Positions 17,489 to 26,400 of a stretch of DNA of 64,000 nucleotides are shown here, in pieces. Position 1 is the stretch's first letter, and each line of letters starts with the position of its first letter. Position numbers and translations under genes: made by a program. A model generated the notes under the pieces. It had not been told where the DNA came from, did not search any database, and saw nothing but the letters and a program-made list of their open reading frames with translations. The stretch comes from Candidatus Eiseniibacteriota bacterium (lineage in GTDB: Bacteria > Eisenbacteria > RBG-16-71-46 > CAIMUX01), in the NCBI GenBank assembly GCA_020633975.1, contig JACKCR010000006.1, positions 186,001 to 250,000 on the forward strand. The letters are read 5' to 3'.

Positions 17489-18390
17489 ATCTCTCACACC
17501 CCAGGCACGATTGCTATGCGGAGGAGACTCAAGCGGGCCAGGTTTGGTGCGTTCTTCGCAGAGCAGAAGCCCGCGATTGTGGTGATGGAGGCTTGGGTTC
17601 TGCTCACACTGGGTCGCGAGTTCGAGAAGATGGGACATGAGGTGATCCGCTGCCGCCACCAGGTCCGTCCCTGTCACTCGCAACAAGACCACCGGTGGTG
17701 CCGCTGCCCTAAGCCCACCCACAGGCATCCTGCCGGTGCCGGTGAAGCGTGAGGCTCAGTCGATCCTTGCTCTGCACCGAGCTCGCCAGGTGGATGCAGC
17801 GGCGAACAGGACTGCTCAACATGACCCGAGGCTTCTGCGCAGTACGGCATCTGTCCCGTTGGAGCACGGCAGATCCGTCTGAAGATGGAGGCCGAGAGCC
17901 ACCAGGAATGCCGACGCCTTCGATCGCTGCTCGTTCGTTCTGATGAACTTGAGTCCTGGTCCTCGATCGCAGACGGGACGAGTTGATCCGCACGACTCCT
18001 CAGGACCCTGCCGGAAGCGGATCACCATCCGGTATGCATCCTGGGCCCAGCACTCGTCGCCACAGTTGGAGACATCCGCGCTTCCGTCGGGCCGTCGGCT
18101 CGCCTCCTACTTGGCCTGACGCCAGAGATCTCGGGAGAACACCGCCGGTTGGGACGCATCAACGCAAGGCAACACGTATCGAACGCCTCACTCACGGAGC
18201 TCGAGCCGCCTAGGTTTGCGATCAGGCGATGTCCGTCGATCGACATCGGAGCCAGATCGCAGAGCGTCGAGGATACCGAGTGGCAACCGTCGCGCTCGCA
18301 AACAGAACGCAAGCTGGTGGGCAGCCTGAGAACCGGCAAGACCTTCGACGAACTGGGGCGCCAACGCCAGAGAGGCGCTGACATACGCGA
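17489..18390 (+). pseudogene. Decayed IS110/IS1111-family transposase
   Basis: Remnant of a DEDD transposase broken by several frameshifts. Frame 2 reads MRRRLKRARFGAFFAEQKPA then EFEKMGHEV; the next frame reads VTRNKTTGGAAA and ILPVPVKREAQSILALHRAR; another gives QRRTGLLNMTRGF; later come GPALVATVGDIRA, LLLGLTPEISGEHRRLGRI, LTHGARAA, RVATVALANR and SLRTGKTFDEL. These match, in order, the N-terminal DEDD and C-terminal transposase domains of the IS110 family. The first conserved segment starts nine bases after the repeat array. No product can be made. IS110 elements lack terminal inverted repeats, so exact ends cannot be set. Confidence 0.85.
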
Positions 18391-18723
18391 TCGAGACCTG
18401 ATTGCGCAAGAGCAACCGGTGGATACCGGCCCAGACCGGCGTGGGTGAACCGTGTCGCATCGTGGCCGAACGCGGCCGTCAGGGTGGTCACCCGCGCGCG
18501 AATTCCACCTGCGAGCGTAGTCTCGACCCAAATGGCCGAAGATATGGATGCAGTCGGACCCCACCAGGATCTGCTCGACTGCAATCAACGGTCTCATCGA
18601 ACTGCAACCCACAAACCCGGAGAATCTGATCCGGGACTGGGATGACTTGCGCGTTGACGGGAGGAGTCCAGATATGGATGCGGCGACGCGAACGCTGCGC
18701 GCCGCGCCACGTCGCCCCACGTT
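18391..18723. other. Intergenic, probably the 3' flank of the IS remnant
   Basis: 333 bases between the transposase remnant and the stop of the leftward secreted-protein gene. I recognise no gene in it. Confidence 0.35.
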
Positions 18724-21700
18724 CTAGCGAAGAATCTGCACCCGACGGCTCTCTGTGGTCCCGTTACGGCTCAACCGCACCCAGTAGGTCCCCGAAGGCA
18801 AGCCACTGATGTGTGGCGAGAGGTTCCATTCATTGGCAGTACCCGCGTCGGCAGCGTATCCGGCGGCAGCGTATCCGGCGGCAACACGTTCGTCCGCAGC
18901 ACGTCCGTCAACAGCACGTCCGTCAGCATCAGTTCCGTCGGCAGCGCGTCCGGCAGCACGTCCGTCCGCAGCGTGATCGTCAGTCAGCCGCCCGTCGGCG
19001 CCCCTTCCTTCGCTGACCGAAGCCATCGCGGAGACAGACTCTCCCGAAACTCGGGCGCGGATGCGTCCGGTGACGTCGATGATTTCGAGGCGGTCGAAGG
19101 ACTCTCCGCCCGCGACCCGGAGGGCAAGTGTTCCGCGTGACGGGTTGGGTAGCAGCTGGAAGTCGTTCGTCGTTGTTGCGATCGCCGCTCGCGTCGCTTC
19201 CACCGGGCCGAGGACCTGTTCCTCGCCTCCGGGGAGGATGAGCCGCAACTGATACACGTAGCTCTGCCCGACGACAGTGCCGGTGTCGACCCAGGAGTCC
19301 GGCAAGGTCGATCCCGCGAGCGACGCGACCGTCACGAACTCCGACCCGAGCCCAGTGCCACCCGACAGGCTGCCTCCCGACAGGCTGCCACCCGACAGGC
19401 CGCCACCCGACAGGCTGCCGTCCGGCCGGCTCGCCGTGGACCCTCCGCCATCCGCCCACTTTCCGCCGTCCGCGCGCTCGATGTCTGCTTGCAGTACTTC
19501 GCCTTCGCCGAGTCGCCAGGATAGTTCGATTCCGGCGTCGACGTTTCTCGGGAACGGGCCGGTGGCGACGATGGGGGTGACGTCTCCGAGGAATCGGATC
19601 CGGATTCCGGTGGCGACGGCGATCTGTCCCTCACCGTCGAACGCGAGTTTGGGAGCGCTCGTGACCTCATCGTCGATCAGGATTCCGCCGGGATCGTGCA
19701 CGATGCCGCGGGAGCTGACGCGGGCGGCGAGCAGTGTGTGATCTGGGCCGCCCCAGACGACGAGATAGCGGGTGCCGATCCAAAGGGCGTCGGTTGGAGA
19801 GACACCGGTCTCGGACAGGACCGCTGGCTCGGCGACGGGAAGCCCGTCCTGTCCGAGTGCGAGCACCTGGGTCTCTCGGTCGCCGGGGGCGACGGTGTAC
19901 TGGAACGTCACGATCGCTCCGAGCGCGCTGCCGCCCGCGGCTCCCAGGAAGATGCCGGTACCGGTCGTCGTGTGGAGCAAGGTTCCGGTGAACGGCCCAG
20001 TCCCGGTTTGTGGTAGGAACCGGCCGTAGATCTCTTGGCCATTGGTCCAGATGGCGTAGGGGGATCCTCCGATCCGGACGACTTGTACGTTGCCGGTGCC
20101 GGCGGGTTCGAGTTCTCGTGGCGTGGCGTTGGTCTCGGACCAGAATCGGGTGGCGAGGGAGTCGGCCGTGTAGTTGCTCACGATCCACGCGGACCCGCCG
20201 ACCAGTTCCGTGTCCCAGTAGCTTCCGACGTGGGGCATGCCGCGTGCCGTGTGGGTTCCGTCGTCGAGGACCCGGATCAAAGACGTGTGCTCGTCGTACC
20301 AGTCATACCAGTCGTTGTAAGTTTCGGACCAGTGGACCAGGACCAGGTTGCTTCCGTCGGCAGAACTGCCTCCGGTTCGGATCGATTTATCGCAGCCGAA
20401 CCCTGGACCGCGAATCGAGTGAACCGGGCTGGATTCGCCGTGACCATCGACGGTCAGTACGGTGCCATCGTGCGAGGTGTCGTCCTCCAGGAATACGTGG
20501 AGGTCTGTCCCAACGAACCAAGGAGCCGACAGTGCCGGTAGGAAGCCCGCGTTCGGAGTGAGTTCCGGGCCGAGTTCACCTTCCTGCGTCACGGTGCGGC
20601 CCGTGACGTCGTTCTGGACATAGCAGTATCCGGCGAGTGGAGACACGGGTGGGGTCGCACCCGCGCGCGATGCGGCGGCCTCTTCGCTTCCGACCGACGC
20701 TACCTCGATCAAGAGTTCGCTGAAGACGACGAGGTACTTCGATCCCGTCCACACGGCATCGAAGGAGCGCTCGTACTCACCGGGCATCAAGTTGTACGCA
20801 ACCGTGGCGAACTCATCGGTAGTTCGATCGCCCCAGAGGTCGATCGGGAAGCAGAACCCGAGGTCGGAGACGACGAGCGCGCCCTCCGGGCCGGAAGCGA
20901 TCCGCGATTCGTCCGACAGATAGAACTCGACTTGTTGGAGGTTCCGCGGGGTTCCGCTCCACGAGTCCACGGAGAGAATCTCGATGTACCGCTGGTTGTG
21001 GACCTCACCGAGGACGAAGCAGACATTGTCCGACATCCGTGCGGCGGAGAACCCACGGCCTACCGACACGTTCTGGACACGGCGGACGTTTCCTTCGCGA
21101 CTTCCGTCCGGGCGGAAGAGAACGTAGCTGATCCCGTCGTCGTTCGCCCATGCCGCCACGCCGCCGTCCTGCCCATGCTGGAACTCGACGTCGAGACCAC
21201 CCTCATGGGCTCCGAGAAGCTCCGTCTCGCTGCTCTCCCATTCGCTCGCGGAGATCTCGGCGAGCTTCACCTCACCGGTGGCAGACGCCCAGACGACGAA
21301 CCATCCGTCGTCGGAGCATTCCATCCAGACCCGCGCCGTATCGATCGGCTCGGTATCGAGGGAAACGGACGTCAGTGGCTCGTCGCCGAGAGGCCGCCGT
21401 CGCACCAGGAAGAGATCGCCGCCGTCGTGGGTCTCGAGGACGACGTACTCCCCGGATTCGATCGGCCACGCTTGAAGGATCCTCGCGTTTTCGTCTGCAC
21501 GGACGTAGTGGAAGGAGCCGTCGCCCTCTCCGTCTGCGTTCAAGTGGAGCACCTGCGTGTTCCGACTCGCGGACCCCTCGGATTCGGCCCACGTAGCCGA
21601 GAGCTGTCCTCCCGACGAGCAGAGGTCGAGCCGCGTACGAAAGCCATAGGGATCGTAGGTACGGATCCCGGAGTCGACCACGATCGGGTCACCGATCCAG

Positions 21701-21912
21701 AAGTCATCGGCGATGGCCAGCGAACTGAGTCCTAGCAAACCCACACCGATCGCGAGACACGCTGCCGCACTGAAACGGTACCGGATCGAAGTCGTCGACC
21801 ATGCGATCGACGGAGAAGAACGCTGCCACACGACGCGGGGTGAACGCGGACGCGAAGTACAGCCGGGCCAGGGACGGGCAAGAGACTGGAGGAGGCGGAA
21901 GGCTTGGGACAT
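18724..21912 (-). CDS. Large secreted protein with repeat-expanded FlgD-like C-terminal domain
   Basis: 1062 residues; ATG 21912 follows GGGAGGTG. An unusually long charged N-region precedes the signal segment (about residues 47-68, FSAAACLAIGVGLLGLSSLA). The body (70-800) is beta-rich with repeated WxGxxYLVV and LxxDGxxxxR patterns (VWTGSKYLVVFSE, LWIGTRYLVVWGG), suggesting a beta-propeller-like surface protein; no enzyme motif is seen. The C-terminus is a FlgD-like domain (LLPNPSRGTLALRV, FDRLEIIDVTGRI, LPSGTYWVRLSRNG), but a 60-residue Ala/Asp/Gly repeat (ADGRA type) is inserted in one of its loops. A second insert of GGSLS repeats lies before it. Both are products of 15-bp DNA repeats. 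Confidence 0.75.
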   Translation of the reverse strand: MSQAFRLLQSLARPWPGCTSRPRSPRVVWQRSSPSIAWSTTSIRYRFSAAACLAIGVGLLGLSSLAIADDFWIGDPIVVDSGIRTYDPYGFRTRLDLCSSGGQLSATWAESEGSASRNTQVLHLNADGEGDGSFHYVRADENARILQAWPIESGEYVVLETHDGGDLFLVRRRPLGDEPLTSVSLDTEPIDTARVWMECSDDGWFVVWASATGEVKLAEISASEWESSETELLGAHEGGLDVEFQHGQDGGVAAWANDDGISYVLFRPDGSREGNVRRVQNVSVGRGFSAARMSDNVCFVLGEVHNQRYIEILSVDSWSGTPRNLQQVEFYLSDESRIASGPEGALVVSDLGFCFPIDLWGDRTTDEFATVAYNLMPGEYERSFDAVWTGSKYLVVFSELLIEVASVGSEEAAASRAGATPPVSPLAGYCYVQNDVTGRTVTQEGELGPELTPNAGFLPALSAPWFVGTDLHVFLEDDTSHDGTVLTVDGHGESSPVHSIRGPGFGCDKSIRTGGSSADGSNLVLVHWSETYNDWYDWYDEHTSLIRVLDDGTHTARGMPHVGSYWDTELVGGSAWIVSNYTADSLATRFWSETNATPRELEPAGTGNVQVVRIGGSPYAIWTNGQEIYGRFLPQTGTGPFTGTLLHTTTGTGIFLGAAGGSALGAIVTFQYTVAPGDRETQVLALGQDGLPVAEPAVLSETGVSPTDALWIGTRYLVVWGGPDHTLLAARVSSRGIVHDPGGILIDDEVTSAPKLAFDGEGQIAVATGIRIRFLGDVTPIVATGPFPRNVDAGIELSWRLGEGEVLQADIERADGGKWADGGGSTASRPDGSLSGGGLSGGSLSGGSLSGGTGLGSEFVTVASLAGSTLPDSWVDTGTVVGQSYVYQLRLILPGGEEQVLGPVEATRAAIATTTNDFQLLPNPSRGTLALRVAGGESFDRLEIIDVTGRIRARVSGESVSAMASVSEGRGADGRLTDDHAADGRAAGRAADGTDADGRAVDGRAADERVAAGYAAAGYAADAGTANEWNLSPHISGLPSGTYWVRLSRNGTTESRRVQILR
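18838..18990 (-). repeat. 15-bp minisatellite inside the C-terminal sorting domain
   Basis: Degenerate units around CGTCCGTCAACAGCA on the plus strand, coding for (A/V)DGRA-type pentapeptides on the minus strand and lengthening one loop of the FlgD-like domain. Confidence 0.75.
19357..19432 (-). repeat. 15-bp minisatellite coding for GGSLS repeats
   Basis: Five near-identical units of CCCGACAGGCTGCCA on the plus strand, read on the minus strand as Gly/Ser/Leu pentapeptides. Confidence 0.85.
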
Positions 21913-21934
21913 GGAGCACCTCCCATCGAGGGCT

Positions 21935-22116
21935 GCCGAGGGTCGCCAAAGGTCGACAACGGTTGCCGCTCAGGGTCGACAAAGGTCATCGCCCAGGGTC
22001 CCCAAGAGTCGCCGAGGGTCGCCAAAGGTTGCCGCTCAGTGTCGACAACGGTCGCCGCTCAGGGTCGACAAAGGTCATCGCCGAGGGTCCCCAAGAGTCG
22101 CCGAGGGTCGCCGGGC
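21935..22116. repeat. Compound tandem repeat upstream of the secreted-protein gene
   Basis: Two long copies (about 75 and 90 bases) built from shorter words such as GGTCGACAAAGGTCATCGCC, GGGTCCCCAAGAGTCGCC and GAGGGTCGCC. It fills most of the 21913-22231 gap. A further heptamer run (GGACCCT, four copies) lies at 22170-22199. Any open frame through it is a by-product of the repeat. Confidence 0.8.
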
Positions 22117-22231
22117 GCGGCACCGACCTGTGAAAGCATACCTGGAAACGCCGTGTCGGTCACAGCCAACGTTCGGGACCCTGGACCCTGGACCCTGGAC
22201 CGGGCTCCCGCTGTCCCGCAGACTTGGGAAC

Positions 22232-22884
22232 ATGACCAGATCGATCGACGTAACGCAGGGGGACCTGCCGATCCGCGGCACTCACGTGATCCTTCGCGAT
22301 TGGCGCAACGAGGATCTCGAACCGTTCCGGCACTGGCTCGGGCCGGGGCACGCGTGGCACCGATTCGACGGCCCTTACTACGCACTCGGGACGCCCGAGC
22401 AGACCAACGCATCAGTCGAGTTGCGTCGGCGGCTGATAGAGACGGGCTCCTTCCCGAGTCCTCGGGTCGACCTGGTCATCGCGGACGCGATCGACGACCG
22501 TCTCATCGGGCGGGTGAACCGCTACTGGATCTCGGAAGAGACCGACTGGCTCGCGCTCGGGATCGCACTCTACGACGAACGATCGTGGGGGGACGGGGAC
22601 TCGGAACCGAAGCGTTCGGGCTTTGGTGCGAGTACCTGTGGAGAGCGATGCCCCGGCTCGTCCGACTCGACTTCCGCACTTGGTCCGGCAACCACGGGAT
22701 GCAGGCGATCGGAAGGCGGCTGGGATTCCGGGAGGAAGCCCGGTTCCGGATGGCGAGGATCGTCGACGGCGACTACCACGACGGCCTCGGCTTCGGCGTG
22801 CTACGCACGGAATGGGAAGCGCGGTATCCGGACAGGTTCGGGCGCTCTGGCGGCACATCCGACGCCGACGTCGGCACCGGATAA
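22232..22884 (+). pseudogene. GNAT acetyltransferase with a frameshift at a G6 run
   Basis: From ATG 22232 one frame codes for MTRSIDVTQGDLPIRGTHVI and LRDWRNEDLEPFRHWLGPGH up to ALYDERSWG, a RimJ/Acetyltransf_3-type N-terminal half. The continuation is in the next frame: RGLGTEAFGLWCEYLW, FRTWSGNHGMQAIGRRLGF and REEARFRMARIVDGDYHDG, which contains the acetyl-CoA-binding G-x-G-x-x-A-type turn. The two halves join exactly if one G is removed from the run of six at 22587-22592. Corrected, the protein would be about 217 residues. It may be a true pseudogene, a sequencing error or a phase-variable tract. The stop TAA lies within the first repeat unit of cluster 2. Confidence 0.8.
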
Positions 22885-23058
22885 CCACTTCGACTGCGGT
22901 GCTACGCTGCGAATCACATCCAACGTGGGATGAAGACGGCGCATAACCACTTCGACTGCGGCGCTACGCTGCGAATCGCATCCAACGTGGGATGAAGGCG
23001 GCGCATAACCACGCCGACTTCGGCGCTACGCTGCGAATCACATCCAACGTGGATGTGC
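22879..23058 (+). repeat. Tandem 62-bp repeat array, cluster 2
   Basis: Three units starting at 22879, 22941 and 23003, period 62. Each begins GSATAACCAC, has CGACTGCGGCGCTACGCTGC and the core GCTGCGAATCACATCCAACG, and ends in CATCCAACGTGGGATG or the shorter CATCCAACGTGGATG. The core and dyad are the same as in 17231-17479; the first 30 bases differ. Confidence 0.9.
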
Positions 23059-23100
23059 CAGGCACGCCGTCGTTGGCTGCGCCCCCCAAGCACCCGTGCC

Positions 23101-25977
23101 CTACCGTAGGAGTACGACGCGCTCTTCCGCTGTCTGCGGGCTCGCTTCGCCGTCGAACAGGCGCACGCGGACCCAGTAGACACCGGCAGGTGCCGGCCGG
23201 TCTCTTTGATCCCGACCGTTCCAGCGGAGTGTGTGAGGACCCGCCGACAGCTGTCCGTGGAACAGCCCCGCGATCCTGCGCCCCGTGGCGTCGACGACTT
23301 GTACGTCGACGACCTTCTTGTCGAGTGCGCGCGCGCCCGCGTTGCGCGCGTCGGTCGCGCGAGCGTCGGGAGTACCTACGTCGGGAGTACCTACGTCGGG
23401 AGTACCTACGTCGGGAGTACCTACGTCGACAGTACCTACGTCGACGCTGCCAACGTCGACGCTACGGGCGTTCGAAAGCCAGATCCGCACGTCGACGCTC
23501 TCGAAGAACGGATTGGGCTGCGCGCGTAGCGCGATGCGGTTGCCCATGCCCGATGCGGATGGAGTGCCGGGAGAGTCCGTTCCGTCCGGCGTCCAGGGTG
23601 ATCCGGACTCGCCGTCGATGATGTCGGGGAGTCCGGATGGCTCGCGCAGTTCGAATTCGGCGAGGAATACGTCTCGGCCGCCGTTGTGTGTCTCGTCGTA
23701 GGCGCCGGGGGTGGTGGGGAAGTCGGGTGAGCCGGTGGGGCCGGTGAGAATGGGGTGACCGTTCGGGTGCATCACCAGTTCCCATCCGCCGTCCAGGTCG
23801 GAGCCGCCGAAGTAGGTGCTGTAGATGAGTGACGACCCGCTGGGGTCGAGTGCTGTGAGATTCGCGTCCTGGAGTCCGTTGTGTGTGAGGTCGAAGGCAT
23901 CACTCGTGACGGGGAAGTTGGTGGACTGGACGTATCCGGAGAAGATGGGCGATCCGTCGGCGTTGACGGTGAGGGCCCATGGCTCGTCGTCGCCGTTGCC
24001 ACCGACGTAGGTGGAGAACATGAGCGAGTCACCGGCTGCGTTGAGTCGGGCGACCCATCCGTCCTTGCCTCCGTTGTGGGTCCGGTCGAATGCGTGATCG
24101 GTCGTCGGGAAGTCCGTGGACTGGGTCGCTCCTGTCAACATGGCGTCTCCGGACGGAAGGACGACGATCACCTCACCCCAGTCGGAGCCGGACCCGCCGA
24201 TGTACGTGGAGAAGACGAGGTGCCGGCCGTCAGGGGACAGCTTCGTGACGAACGCGTCGTAGAGAGTGCTCCAGGTTTCGTTGTACGCGCCGGGAGTCGT
24301 CGGGAAGTTCGAAGAGAAGGTCGTCCCGAAGAGGACGGGCGAGTCGTCTTCTGCCATGTCCATGAACTTCACCCAGTCGGACGCGGCTCCTCCGAGGAAT
24401 GTGCTCCAGACGATCCCCGATCCGTTGGCCGTCAGCTTGGTCGAGAAACCTTCGCTGAAGGTGGTCTCCGGTGAGTAGAACGGCTGGAACGACCCGGGCG
24501 TGGTCGGGAAGTCCTGCGACGAGGTGTCACCGGACAGCACGGGACGTCCCTGTGAGTCCAGGTTCATGTCCCAGGCGCGGTCTACGTTGCTTCCACCCAG
24601 GTAGGTGCTCCAGCGGAGGACGCTACCAGTCGAGTTGAGCTTCGCGACGTACGCGTCGCGCGCTCCACCGAGAGTTCGGTCGTGCGCGCCCGCAGTCGTA
24701 GGGAAGTTTGCAGAGTAGGTATGCCCTGAGATCACGAGATCGCCGGCCGCATCTTGGTGGATTGCGAAGACGCGATCCTCTAGAGAACCGCCGATGAAGG
24801 TTGCCCAGAGGAGCTCCGTACCGTCACTGTTGAACTTGCAGACGTGACAGTCGTAGTCGCCGTTGTGCGAGGTGTCGTAGCCGCCTGAAGTGACGGGGAA
24901 GTTGGAAGAGCGAGTGTAGCCGGCGAGGATCGGAAGCTCTTCCGAGTCGATGACCAGAGCGTGTGCACGGTCGTGGTCCCAACCGCCGATGTAGGTGCTG
25001 TAGAGGAGGCGACTCACATCGCCTCTCTGGTCGTCCGGCCCCCCTCCGCCGTCGGGATCGTCGTCGTTGTCGCCGTCTCCGTCGCTGTCGTCGCCCGATC
25101 CGTCGTCATGGGGTGGGACCGTGCCGCCGCCATCGGGGTGCCACGAGATGAAGCGTTCGTACTCGAGAGGACCGCGCGCGGCGGCTCCGCCCGGACCGGC
25201 CGCCCCGCCCAGACCGGCGGCGCCGCCCGGATCGGTCGCACCGCTCGGACCGGTCGCACCGCCCAGACCGGCCGCACCGCCCGGACCGGCTGCTAGCCCG
25301 TCGCTGCCGAGCTTGCCGTCCGAGAGCGGCCGATCTTCGAGGACGGTGTCACCGATGCGAATGAGGATGCCGCCGTCGGTTGCGGTGGAGACGACTTCGC
25401 AACCCTCACACGCCTCGAGGAGAAGGGGAGTGGAGGCGGCGCTGGCCCCGGCCGCGGACGTGAGGCGATAGAGGAGCGCGCCACGTTCGGCGCGGAGCCG
25501 AAGTTCGTCGCCCGTGCGATCGTCGCGCAGGACGACGTCCGTGTATACGGGAACGTTGGCGGCCCATTTCGACGGATCGTCGCCGAGGAAGTAGTTGAGG
25601 TGGGTCGTCGACACTCCCTGAGGCTCCGCGGTCCCTCCCGCGACCTCTACTGACAGCGGAAGTCGGAGCGCGGTCGATTCATCCCATACGTCGAGGACGA
25701 GGGCGTCTTCCGTGAGGTAGACGTCGACTCCGTTTCCACGGGCCATGTACTCGACAGCGTCATCGAACTGTCCGTGGTTCGGAATCCATCCGCGCTCCCC
25801 AAGAGCCCAGACGGGACTCGTAGTCATGGCGAGCAGAAGCAAGAGCAGAAGGCCGAACCGTAGACCGGACAAAAGTCCACACGGTCGCTCGCGCGGTAGC
25901 CGGGACTGGCTCTGCGGAGGAATGCATCCGTGCGAGGAGGGGAGGTTTGCGATTGGAAGGCGGCACGGTGTCGACAA
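23101..25977 (-). CDS. Secreted SBBP beta-propeller protein with FlgD-like C-terminal domain
   Basis: 958 residues from a TTG at 25977, chosen because AGGAGG lies six bases upstream and a -10 box just before it; no better start is seen downstream. Signal segment near residues 38-58 (FGLLLLLLLAMTTSPVWA). Residues 60-100 (GWIPNHGQFDDAVEYMA) match the domain that precedes SBBP repeats. Seven SBBP units follow, with FPTTPGAYDETHNGGRD and STYIGGSGSDWG patterns, forming a bacterial beta-propeller. A Gly/Ala/Pro repeat (about 225-255) and an Asp/Gly-rich calcium-like linker (about 275-305) precede the propeller. The C-terminal FlgD-like domain is split by a DVGTP repeat. Likely cell-surface or extracellular; no enzymatic motif. 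Confidence 0.85.
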   Translation of the reverse strand: MSTPCRLPIANLPSSHGCIPPQSQSRLPRERPCGLLSGLRFGLLLLLLLAMTTSPVWALGERGWIPNHGQFDDAVEYMARGNGVDVYLTEDALVLDVWDESTALRLPLSVEVAGGTAEPQGVSTTHLNYFLGDDPSKWAANVPVYTDVVLRDDRTGDELRLRAERGALLYRLTSAAGASAASTPLLLEACEGCEVVSTATDGGILIRIGDTVLEDRPLSDGKLGSDGLAAGPGGAAGLGGATGPSGATDPGGAAGLGGAAGPGGAAARGPLEYERFISWHPDGGGTVPPHDDGSGDDSDGDGDNDDDPDGGGGPDDQRGDVSRLLYSTYIGGWDHDRAHALVIDSEELPILAGYTRSSNFPVTSGGYDTSHNGDYDCHVCKFNSDGTELLWATFIGGSLEDRVFAIHQDAAGDLVISGHTYSANFPTTAGAHDRTLGGARDAYVAKLNSTGSVLRWSTYLGGSNVDRAWDMNLDSQGRPVLSGDTSSQDFPTTPGSFQPFYSPETTFSEGFSTKLTANGSGIVWSTFLGGAASDWVKFMDMAEDDSPVLFGTTFSSNFPTTPGAYNETWSTLYDAFVTKLSPDGRHLVFSTYIGGSGSDWGEVIVVLPSGDAMLTGATQSTDFPTTDHAFDRTHNGGKDGWVARLNAAGDSLMFSTYVGGNGDDEPWALTVNADGSPIFSGYVQSTNFPVTSDAFDLTHNGLQDANLTALDPSGSSLIYSTYFGGSDLDGGWELVMHPNGHPILTGPTGSPDFPTTPGAYDETHNGGRDVFLAEFELREPSGLPDIIDGESGSPWTPDGTDSPGTPSASGMGNRIALRAQPNPFFESVDVRIWLSNARSVDVGSVDVGTVDVGTPDVGTPDVGTPDVGTPDARATDARNAGARALDKKVVDVQVVDATGRRIAGLFHGQLSAGPHTLRWNGRDQRDRPAPAGVYWVRVRLFDGEASPQTAEERVVLLR
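23368..23466 (-). repeat. 15-bp minisatellite coding for DVGTP repeats
   Basis: Four exact copies of GGGAGTACCTACGTC (23368-23427) then three degenerate copies, translated on the minus strand as DVGTP, DVGTV and DVGSV inside a loop of the FlgD-like domain. Confidence 0.9.
25180..25295 (-). repeat. 15-bp minisatellite coding for Gly/Ala/Pro repeats
   Basis: Units around CCCGGACCGGCCGCA on the plus strand, giving GPGGA, GLGGA and similar collagen-like pentapeptides on the minus strand. Confidence 0.8.
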
Positions 25978-26030
25978 GCGATGCCTCCTGGTCTGGAGTG
26001 CGGGTCGCAGCGAGTGCAGAGGACTCGTGT

Positions 26031-26036
26031 AGTATA
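26031..26036 (-). promoter_or_regulatory. -10 box of the SBBP-protein gene
   Basis: TATACT on the minus strand, about 54 bases before the TTG start; a TTGGCC lies 19 bases further upstream as a weak -35. In the divergent gap 25978-26400 a TACGAT at 26351-26356 on the plus strand is a possible -10 for the ribonuclease gene. Nothing else is visible there. Confidence 0.5.
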
Positions 26037-26400
26037 CACGATTGCTTGGGTGCGAGGCCAAGGGGCTGCGGCGAGGTCTGATCGGGGGCGCGGGCGACTG
26101 AACGGTGACAACGTCGCCTACTACCAGCTCGGACGGTCGATCCTGGAAGGGAATGGCTGCAGAAGCGTCCCGCGTCAAGCGGCGGCCGATGGGGCTCGCA
26201 CGCCTACGTCCCCGCCGGCGGCGGTCTGCAACGCGGAAAGGTCATGAGTCGATGGTGTGTTTGTGACGGCCAGCTGGACACGTTCCTGCACCGAGTAACG
26301 CCACCTCCTCTCGGTGCCGGGGCGCTGAGGTGCACTCCCGATGCGTGTGGTACGATCCCGCGTCGCGTCGTCGAAACCGCAACCTCATGGAGAGCCCACG

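Noticed and set aside
17162-17515. Protein frame running through the repeat array into the transposase remnant
   Set aside because: The translated repeats have no protein family features, and the transposase similarity begins only after the array.
21713-22231. Apparent N-terminal extension of the acetyltransferase through the tandem repeats
   Set aside because: The frame is open only because of the repeat; the homologous protein starts at the ATG at 22232.
22879-23058. Integron attC sites
   Set aside because: The unit length and an ATCCAAC (RYYYAAC-like) heptamer fit loosely, but there is no paired core site in the right place, no cassette genes between units and no integrase.
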